From Flavobacteriaceae bacterium (GTDB lineage Bacteria > Bacteroidota > Bacteroidia > Flavobacteriales > Weeksellaceae): DNA of 13,251 nt. The stretch spans positions 1 through 13,251 of the forward strand of contig JAITOO010000112.1 of NCBI GenBank assembly GCA_031289875.1. Reading direction: 5' to 3'. Position numbers and translations under genes: made by a program. The notes beneath the pieces are model-generated. The model did no database searches. It worked only from the letters and a program-made list of their open reading frames with translations, and was not told where the DNA came from. Numbering within the stretch: the first letter of the stretch is position 1; each line of letters opens with the position of its first letter. This document shows, piece by piece, positions 8,271 through 13,251 of the stretch.

Positions 8271-8278
8271 TAGCTTTG
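8271..8278 (+). promoter_or_regulatory. Putative -7 box upstream of the FadL-type gene
   Basis: TAGCTTTG matches TAnnTTTG exactly, 34 bases upstream of the ATG. A TTTTAG at 8247-8252 lies at about the right distance for a degenerate -33 element. It would drive the FadL-type gene and the hydrolase after it. Confidence 0.45.
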
Positions 8279-8312
8279 ACGGTTTTAAAATTAACAAAAA
8301 TTTACTAAAATA

Positions 8313-9551
8313 ATGAAATTAAAATTTGTATTTTTAAGTTTGCTTGTGTCCTGTGGATTAGTTCAGGCAGGCGGTTTCAGGATTGCCATGCAGGGCGTGC
8401 GGCAGGCGGCTATGGCTCATACCAGCGCCCACACTCGCGACGCAAGCGTTGCTTTTTTTAATCCTGCGGGCATCTCTTTTATTCCTAATAAGTTGAGTGT
8501 CTCGTTCGGTGGTTTTGCTATGTTCCCTACTGCTGATTATCAAGATGTTACGACTCTGTACAAACACTCCACAGATAATCCTGTCGGAACTCCCATTTAT
8601 TTCGGTGCGGCGTACAAAATCACAGACAAACTGTCTGCGGCATTGAGTTTCACCACGCCTTTCGGAAGTTCCGTTGATTGGGGCAAACATTGGGCAGGTC
8701 AGGATTTGATTACTAAAATTGAATTGAAAGCCTATTATTTGCAGCCCACACTTGCTTACCGTTTCAATGACTGGTTCAGTGTCGGCGTAGGATACATCTA
8801 TGCTTTGGGCGATGTCTTGCTGGAAAAGAACATTACCAGCATCAATGGCGATATTCAGCTTAAAAAGAGCGGCGCAGTCGGACACGGCTTCAATGTCGGA
8901 ATGTATTTCAAACCTACCGACAAACTCGATGTCAGCGTGGCTTACCGTTCCAGTGTGGACATCAAGGCTACGAAAGGAGAGGCTAATTTGAACATTCCTG
9001 CCTCTTTGGTCGGCACGGCAAATTTTCCGACCGACCGCGACCATTTCGATGCTACGCTGCCTTTGGCTTCGGAATTTACGTTCGGCGTAACTTACAGAAT
9101 AACACCTAAATGGCTTGTTTCTGCCGACTGGGATGTTTCAGGCTGGGAAAGATATAAAAATTTGACGTTCGATTTTTATCAAAATCCTATCGGAAACGAC
9201 CCCAATGACCCTACGATTTCCACTTCCGTCAAGAACTATTTCAGCTCCAATATTTTCAGGCTGGGAACGGAATATTTGGCAACCGACCGTCTGGCTTTGC
9301 GTTTGGGAGGATATTATGATCAGTCGCCTGTTCGGGACAAATACTGGAATCCGGAAACGCCGAGTACCAACAATTATGCGCTTAGCGCCGGTTTGGGATA
9401 CCGCTTCGGCAAAGCTTTCTTTGTCGATTTGACAGGAATTTACCTTTCAGGACAAGAAAGAGACGTTAAAAACGAGGCGTATAATTTTTACGGGCAGACA
9501 AAACTCAACAGTTATATGTTCGGTTTAGGCTTGACGTGGAATGCTTTTTAA
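8313..9551 (+). CDS. FadL/OmpP1/TodX-family outer membrane channel
   Basis: The product is a 412-residue outer-membrane beta-barrel of the FadL family, which moves long-chain fatty acids and other hydrophobic compounds across the outer membrane. The signal peptide is residues 1-19, cut after VQA. The mature protein starts GGFRIAMQGVRQAAMAHTSA, the N-terminal hatch pattern of the family, followed by ASVAFFNPAGI, the conserved NPAG motif. The rest is alternating beta-strands with aromatic girdles (FSVGVGYIYALGDVLLEK, YRITPKWLVSADWDVSGW, RLALRLGGYYDQSPVRD) and ends in a terminal Phe (GLTWNAF), the usual barrel-assembly signal. The length is near that of E. coli FadL. It is followed after 35 bases by an SGNH hydrolase lipoprotein, so the pair may hydrolyse a lipid or ester and import the product. 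The substrate is unknown. Confidence 0.92.
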   Translation: MKLKFVFLSLLVSCGLVQAGGFRIAMQGVRQAAMAHTSAHTRDASVAFFNPAGISFIPNKLSVSFGGFAMFPTADYQDVTTLYKHSTDNPVGTPIYFGAAYKITDKLSAALSFTTPFGSSVDWGKHWAGQDLITKIELKAYYLQPTLAYRFNDWFSVGVGYIYALGDVLLEKNITSINGDIQLKKSGAVGHGFNVGMYFKPTDKLDVSVAYRSSVDIKATKGEANLNIPASLVGTANFPTDRDHFDATLPLASEFTFGVTYRITPKWLVSADWDVSGWERYKNLTFDFYQNPIGNDPNDPTISTSVKNYFSSNIFRLGTEYLATDRLALRLGGYYDQSPVRDKYWNPETPSTNNYALSAGLGYRFGKAFFVDLTGIYLSGQERDVKNEAYNFYGQTKLNSYMFGLGLTWNAF

Positions 9552-9586
9552 TCCAAATTTAAAAAAATTAAACAAGAAATAATTTA

Positions 9587-11095
9587 ATGAAAAAACATAT
9601 TTTTTTTACAATATTCAGCAGTTTGTTGATTTTCAACACTTCCTGCAACAATGATTTTGACAACGATGTTTCCGACATCAAACCTTCTGCAGGCGAGGCT
9701 GATTTTTCCCGATATGTCGCTTTAGGAAACTCCTTGACTTCGGGTTACCGAGACGGAGCATTATTTATTTCGGGGCAGGAAGAATCTTACCCTGCAATGA
9801 TTGCGGCTCAGATGAATTCCGCAGGCGGAGGAGATTTTAAGATTCCTTTTATGAATGACGATTTGGGAGGAATCCCTGCTGCCGGCGTGAGCAACAAGCT
9901 GGTTTTAAGCGTTGTGAATGGAAGCCTTGCACCTGTTGCAGCATCTGGAACAGCAACGACTACTTTGGACAATATTTATGTTCAGGGCGGCTACCAAAAT
10001 ATGGGAGTACCCGGAGCAAAATCTTTTCACCTGATTTACGCCGGTTATGGAAATCCTGCCAATCTCGCTTCGGGAACGGCAAATTCTTATTTTGTACGCT
10101 TCGCTTCATCTCCCAATGCAACGGTTTTAGACGATGCTGTTGCTCAAAATCCAACCTTTTTTTCCTTGTGGGTGGGAAATAATGACGTTTTGGGTTACGC
10201 AACTTCGGGCGGAGACGGCTCTAATCCGATTACAGACCTGTCGATTTTCCAATATGCTTATGAAACTTTGGTCAAAGGTTTGACAGCCAACGGAGCAAAA
10301 GGCGTGGTTGCCAACATTCCGAGCATTACGAGCCTTCCGTTTTTTACAACTGTGCCTTATAATGCTTTGAGTCCGCAGACATTGACAGCTTCCAATCCTA
10401 ATCAAATCAAAGAATTAAATGCTGCTTTCAGCCAGTTAAATCAGGTTTTTGTCTATTTGGGACATGCGGAACGGCAGATTGTTTACTCCGAAACTCAGGC
10501 AAATCCTGTGCTTATCAAAGACAAAGATTTGGAAAATCTGGGAGGGCAGATTACCGCCGTGCTGACGGCTAACGGAGTTTCTGCACAGCAGGCGGCTTTG
10601 TTCGGACAGCTTTACGGTCAGGCGCGCCAAGCAACCGCAGACGATTATTTGGTTTTGACTTCGTCTTCTGTTATCGGAAAGCCTAACACCGCTGCTATTT
10701 CCGCAGGGGTACCTGCAACGCTGGCTATTAACGGAGTTACCTATCCGTTGGAAGACCGATGGGTACTGAGCGCTAACGAGGCTAAAAATGTGCTTGCTGC
10801 AACGGAATCTTTCAATTCCATTATCAAAAATCTGGCAAACCAGTACAATCTGGCATTTGCCGACATGAATGCGTTAATGGTTGAATTGTCTAAAAAATCA
10901 GGACTTCTCTATAACGGAGTTACTTATACCGGCACTTTCGTTACGGGCGGAACGTTTTCTCTCGATGGCGTTCACCCGAACGGTCGCGGTTACGGCTTCG
11001 TTGGCAATGAATTTATCAAGGCGATTAATAAAAAATATCATTCGACTTTGGCGCAGGTTAATCCGAATGTATATACAGGCGTTGTTTTCCCTTGA
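9587..11095 (+). CDS. SGNH/GDSL-family hydrolase lipoprotein
   Basis: This 502-residue lipoprotein is predicted to be an esterase or lipase of the SGNH superfamily. A lipoprotein signal peptide ends at C20 (LLIFNTSC), followed by NNDFDND, an acid-rich stretch compatible with surface export in Bacteroidetes. Block I is ALGNSLTSGY with nucleophile S49. Block II is likely the glycine in NMGVPGAKS (about 139-147). Block III is VGNNDVLGY with N199 in the oxyanion-hole region. Block V is DGVHPNGRGY with D460 and H463. All four landmarks are intact, so it should be active. At about 500 residues it is longer than simple GDSL esterases. A glycine- and alanine-rich middle (about 200-440) carries no motif I recognise. 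It sits 35 bases after the FadL-type gene and a terminator hairpin follows, so the two form an operon. The substrate is not evident. Confidence 0.9.
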   Translation: MKKHIFFTIFSSLLIFNTSCNNDFDNDVSDIKPSAGEADFSRYVALGNSLTSGYRDGALFISGQEESYPAMIAAQMNSAGGGDFKIPFMNDDLGGIPAAGVSNKLVLSVVNGSLAPVAASGTATTTLDNIYVQGGYQNMGVPGAKSFHLIYAGYGNPANLASGTANSYFVRFASSPNATVLDDAVAQNPTFFSLWVGNNDVLGYATSGGDGSNPITDLSIFQYAYETLVKGLTANGAKGVVANIPSITSLPFFTTVPYNALSPQTLTASNPNQIKELNAAFSQLNQVFVYLGHAERQIVYSETQANPVLIKDKDLENLGGQITAVLTANGVSAQQAALFGQLYGQARQATADDYLVLTSSSVIGKPNTAAISAGVPATLAINGVTYPLEDRWVLSANEAKNVLAATESFNSIIKNLANQYNLAFADMNALMVELSKKSGLLYNGVTYTGTFVTGGTFSLDGVHPNGRGYGFVGNEFIKAINKKYHSTLAQVNPNVYTGVVFP

Positions 11096-11115
11096 AAATA
11101 TCAAGAAAAAAAGTC

Positions 11116-11146
11116 AAAAATCCATAGCGAAAGTTGTGGATTTTTT
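11116..11146 (+). terminator. Rho-independent terminator after the SGNH hydrolase gene
   Basis: AAAAATCCA (11116-11124) pairs with TGGATTTTT (11137-11145), with a 12-base apex and a T run ending at 11146. It lies about 20 bases after the stop and separates this operon from prs. Confidence 0.7.
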
Positions 11147-11233
11147 GCTTTTAACAGGGTTTGAGTTTTGTTTTGGAGGAACAAAAGTATATTCCGTGTG
11201 CATAACTTCCAAAAAAAATCATGCAATGTGTTA

Positions 11234-11262
11234 TTGGTTTTTGATTAAAAATCATATATTTG
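11234..11262 (+). promoter_or_regulatory. Bacteroidetes-type promoter of prs-rplY
   Basis: A TTG at 11234-11236 and TATATTTG at 11255-11262 are separated by 18 bases, close to the Bacteroidetes -33 TTTG / -7 TAnnTTTG arrangement. The box is followed by CA. The implied start near 11270 leaves a leader of about 35 bases before the prs ATG. This is the best promoter in the window. Confidence 0.6.
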
Positions 11263-11305
11263 CAAGACATTTAGTAACCAAATCAGAAATCCTTATTATT
11301 ACAAA

Positions 11306-12241
11306 ATGAATTCACCCGTACATATCTTTTCTACCAGAGGAAGTATTGTTTTGGCAGAAAAAATCTCTGAATACTACGGTTTGCCTTTGGGCAATATCAA
11401 ATTCCTTGATTTCAGCGATGGAGAATATCAGCCTTGTTTGGAAGAGTCCGTCAGAGGCTCAAGAGTTTTTATTATCGGCTCGACTTTTCCGCCTGCTGAT
11501 AATTTGATGGAAATGCTTTTGATGATTGATGCCGCCAAGCGTGCATCGGCAAAGAAAATCACGGCAGTTATTCCTTATTACGGTTTGGCGCGCCAAGACC
11601 GCAAAGACAAGCCTCGCGTTCCGATAGGTGCAAAATTAGTCGCCAATCTGATAATGGCGGCAGGCGCAACCCGCTTGATGACCATGGACTTGCATGCAGA
11701 CCAAATACAGGGATTTTTTGAAATCCCTGTTGACCACTTGTTTGCTTCCACGATTTTCATTGACTACATTCATTCTCTGAAATTGGACGATCTCACGATT
11801 GCCTCTCCAGACATGGGCGGAGCAAAACGCGCCAGAAGCTATGCAAGCTATCTCACCGCAGAAGTGGTTATCTGCTACAAGGAACGAAAAAAAGCCAACA
11901 ACGTGGATTATATGACGTTAATCGGGGACGTGTCCGACCGGAACGTGATTTTAATAGACGACATGATTGACACGGCAGGCACGCTGACCAAAGCCGCCGA
12001 CATCATCATGGACGCAGGCGCAAAAAGCGTGCGGGCAATGGCAACACACCCTGTATTTTCGGGAGGTGCATACGACCGTATTCGCGACTCGAAATTGGAA
12101 GAAGTTATCGTTACGGATTCAATTCCTTTAAAAAATACTTCCATAAGTAAAATAAAAGTGCTAACTTGCGCCCCGCTATTCGGAGAAGTTATGAAATTAG
12201 TACATAATCAAGATTCGATAGCAAAAAAATTTGTTATCTAA
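11306..12241 (+). CDS. prs: Ribose-phosphate pyrophosphokinase (PRPP synthetase)
   Basis: This cytosolic enzyme makes PRPP from ribose-5-phosphate and ATP for purine, pyrimidine, NAD, histidine and tryptophan synthesis. The 311-residue length is standard for class I enzymes. Key regions are FSDGEYQPCLEESVRG (about 36-51), the flexible loop PYYGLARQDRK (90-100), the metal and ATP site MTMDLHADQIQGFF (125-138), SPDMGGAKRAR (167-177), and the PRPP/ribose-5-phosphate loop LIDDMIDTAGTLT (216-228). The first residues (SPVHIFSTRGSIVLAEKI) fit the usual N-terminal pattern, so the chosen ATG is right. rplY follows after 24 bases, giving a two-gene unit for nucleotide supply and ribosomes. No allosteric residue is obviously missing by eye. 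Confidence 0.97.
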   Translation: MNSPVHIFSTRGSIVLAEKISEYYGLPLGNIKFLDFSDGEYQPCLEESVRGSRVFIIGSTFPPADNLMEMLLMIDAAKRASAKKITAVIPYYGLARQDRKDKPRVPIGAKLVANLIMAAGATRLMTMDLHADQIQGFFEIPVDHLFASTIFIDYIHSLKLDDLTIASPDMGGAKRARSYASYLTAEVVICYKERKKANNVDYMTLIGDVSDRNVILIDDMIDTAGTLTKAADIIMDAGAKSVRAMATHPVFSGGAYDRIRDSKLEEVIVTDSIPLKNTSISKIKVLTCAPLFGEVMKLVHNQDSIAKKFVI

Positions 12242-12265
12242 TTAATTTAAAATCAATATAATAGA

Positions 12266-12874
12266 ATGAAATCAATTACAATTCAAGGAGAGAAAAGAGA
12301 AAACGTAGGCAAAAAATCATCAAAAGCCTTACGCAATGCTGAAAAAGTTCCTTGTGTTGTTTACGGAGAAAAAGAAGTACAACACTTCTCAACGGACGAA
12401 AAAAGTTTCAAAGACTTGGTCTATACTCCTGAAGCACACATAGTTACTTTAGAAGTGGGCGGTCAAAAAATTGAAACCATCTTGCAGGACATTCAGTTCC
12501 ACCCTGTTACAGACCGCATCATTCATGCCGATTTTTATCAGCTGAATCCGAAAAAGCCTGTTACAATGGAAGTTCCCGTTATCATTACGGGACGTGCCAA
12601 AGGAGTGGTGCGCGGAGGGGTTTTGCGTGTAAATTTGCGTAAACTGAAAGTCCGTGCCATACCTGCCGATCTTCCTGACAACATCACGATTGACGTTACG
12701 CCTATAGACATTGCAGGCAAACTGGAAGTTGCAGTTCTGCAAAACGACAAATATCAAATTCTGCATCCGGGCAATACCGTTGTAGTAGCTGTGAGAACTT
12801 CGCGCAACGTGAAAGGCGGTGACGAAGAACCTCAAGTAGAAGGCGGAGAAGCAGAAGATTCAAAAGCGGAATAA
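12266..12874 (+). CDS. rplY: 50S ribosomal protein L25/general stress protein Ctc
   Basis: This 5S-rRNA-binding protein of the large ribosomal subunit is in the long, two-domain Ctc/TL5 form (202 residues) and not the short E. coli L25. The N-terminal L25 domain covers about residues 1-90 ([43 protein letters not shown]). The C-terminal TL5-type beta domain covers about 95-180 ([31 protein letters not shown]). A low-complexity acidic tail ([16 protein letters not shown]) ends it, as is usual in Bacteroidetes. It is 24 bases after prs. In many Bacteroidetes pth follows; here a terminator and a gene remnant are found instead. Confidence 0.97.
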   Translation: MKSITIQGEKRENVGKKSSKALRNAEKVPCVVYGEKEVQHFSTDEKSFKDLVYTPEAHIVTLEVGGQKIETILQDIQFHPVTDRIIHADFYQLNPKKPVTMEVPVIITGRAKGVVRGGVLRVNLRKLKVRAIPADLPDNITIDVTPIDIAGKLEVAVLQNDKYQILHPGNTVVVAVRTSRNVKGGDEEPQVEGGEAEDSKAE

Positions 12875-12904
12875 ATTTTATAGCATTGCTATATTTTATA
12901 TAGG

Positions 12905-12948
12905 GCATTGCTAATGAAGTATATACTTCATTAGCAATGCTTTTTTTT
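12905..12948 (+). terminator. Strong rho-independent terminator of prs-rplY
   Basis: A perfect 36-base palindrome (12905-12940) made of two 18-base arms starting GCATTGCTAATGAAG is followed at once by T8 (12941-12948). The hairpin can form about 16 pairs around a 4-base loop. A further copy of AGCATTGCT at 12882-12890 could pair with AGCAATGCT at 12933-12941 and compete with the main stem. Confidence 0.92.
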
Positions 12949-12949
12949 A

Positions 12950-13180
12950 TTGGTTATACTTTTGGTGGTTACAGCAGCAATCGCTCTGCTTCCCGTAATA
13001 AAAGTAGATATTTCCACGCAGGCGCGGGGCGTGGGGCGCTCGGTCTCAGCGAAGCGGCAGAAAGTTTGGGTTTTCAAAACATTGGGCGTAAAAATCAATT
13101 TCAAAACTTTGGCGGAGGAAGTCCCTTTGCCGTGCATCGTGCATTGGAACAAACAGCATTTCGTGGTGGTTTATAAAATC
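12950..13180 (+). pseudogene. Remnant of a peptide/bacteriocin exporter: HlyD start fused to a C39 peptidase fragment
   Basis: Frame 2 from 12950 to 13030 reads VILLVVTAAIALLPVIKVD then ISTQARG, the transmembrane segment and start of the periplasmic part of an HlyD-family adaptor as found in Bacteroidetes. From 13030, frame 1 reads RGALGLSEAAESLGFQ, and from about 13076 frame 2 reads TLGVKINFKTLAEEVPLPC then IVHWNKQHFVVVYKI. This is part of a C39 peptidase domain of a peptide-exporting ABC transporter, including the histidine of the HFVVVY motif. The change of frame falls in AAAA (13076-13079): one A fewer would restore GFQTLGV. Missing are the HlyD N-terminus and bulk, the C39 catalytic cysteine region, and the transporter membrane and ATPase domains. 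The simplest history is a deletion between adjacent hlyD and C39-ABC genes. Homology ends exactly where the next gene's stop begins. Confidence 0.8.
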
Positions 13181-13251
13181 CTATTTCCCCGTTTTTTCCA
13201 GTTCTTTGATTTTTATATCTAATCCTTCTATTTTACGTTCCAGACTTTCTA
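13181..13251 (-). CDS. C-terminal end of an unidentified gene, cut by the window edge
   Basis: The minus strand reads ESLERKIEGLDIKIKELEK then TGK and a TAG at 13181-13183, open to the window edge. The 22 residues are charged, with leucine/isoleucine spacing of a coiled coil. Only the tail is visible, so the family cannot be named; regulators and many other proteins end like this. It is convergent with the HlyD-C39 remnant and its stop touches the end of that remnant. Confidence 0.5.
   Translation of the reverse strand, partial: ESLERKIEGLDIKIKELEKTGK

Larger units (their letters stand above)
7915..8312. other. AT-rich divergent intergenic region between lepA and the FadL-type gene
   Basis: These 398 bases separate two divergent genes and hold a promoter-like box at each end. 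I see no tRNA, no convincing ORF and no strong hairpin between them. A short GC-richer patch (about 8110-8128, TTCCCTGCCGGAGCGAATG) stands out in otherwise AT-rich DNA, and a small inverted repeat GTTAAGGTAAC lies at 8033-8043. Neither can be assigned a role. Confidence 0.5.

Noticed and set aside
12937..13176. Two overlapping plus-strand ORFs after rplY as separate real genes
   Set aside because: Each contains only part of the HlyD/C39 similarity and they complement each other across one frameshift. The first ATG lies within the terminator hairpin.
1..13251. CRISPR arrays, tRNA or rRNA genes, intact insertion sequences, prophage genes
   Set aside because: No regularly spaced repeats, cloverleaf-like segments, rRNA sequence, complete transposase or phage structural genes were seen on reading both strands.

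Overview
The window looks like a chromosomal piece of a Bacteroidetes genome, most likely order Bacteroidales. The evidence is an S46 dipeptidyl-peptidase, a Bacteroidetes-type Crp/Fnr regulator, a kbl plus short-chain-type threonine dehydrogenase pair, lipoproteins with acidic residues after the lipid-bearing cysteine, and TAnnTTTG-type -7 promoter boxes. The species cannot be named from the sequence.

Layout. Minus strand, 1-2393: kbl followed by tdh, the two-step conversion of threonine to glycine and acetyl-CoA. A small unassigned ORF, possibly a transposase tail, lies downstream at the left edge. 2448-2700 (-) is a decayed DUF4160-type gene with one stop and one frameshift. 2924-5435 (+) holds a DPP7-type S46 peptidase and a small surface-type lipoprotein whose signal peptide is broken by a frameshift in an A tract. 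5495-7914 (-) holds lepA (elongation factor 4) followed by a Crp/Fnr regulator, convergent with the lipoprotein gene across a shared hairpin. 8313-11095 (+) is a FadL/OmpP1-type outer-membrane channel followed by an SGNH/GDSL hydrolase lipoprotein, probably one operon. 11306-12874 (+) is prs and rplY (L25/Ctc), behind a good promoter and ending in a strong hairpin terminator. 12950-13180 (+) is the remnant of a peptide/bacteriocin export locus: the start of an HlyD adaptor fused to part of a C39 peptidase domain, with a frameshift. The right edge holds the tail of a minus-strand gene.

Most genes are conserved housekeeping or periplasmic/envelope functions: amino-acid catabolism, peptide digestion, translation, PRPP synthesis, and lipid or hydrophobic-compound handling. 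No CRISPR array, intact mobile element, tRNA or rRNA was seen, and no clearly novel system is intact here. The most informative unexpected signals are the broken genes hidden between the ordinary ones: the DUF4160 gene, the lipoprotein, the HlyD-C39 fusion and perhaps a transposase tail. They point to ongoing gene loss, although two of the frameshifts are in A runs and could be sequencing errors.
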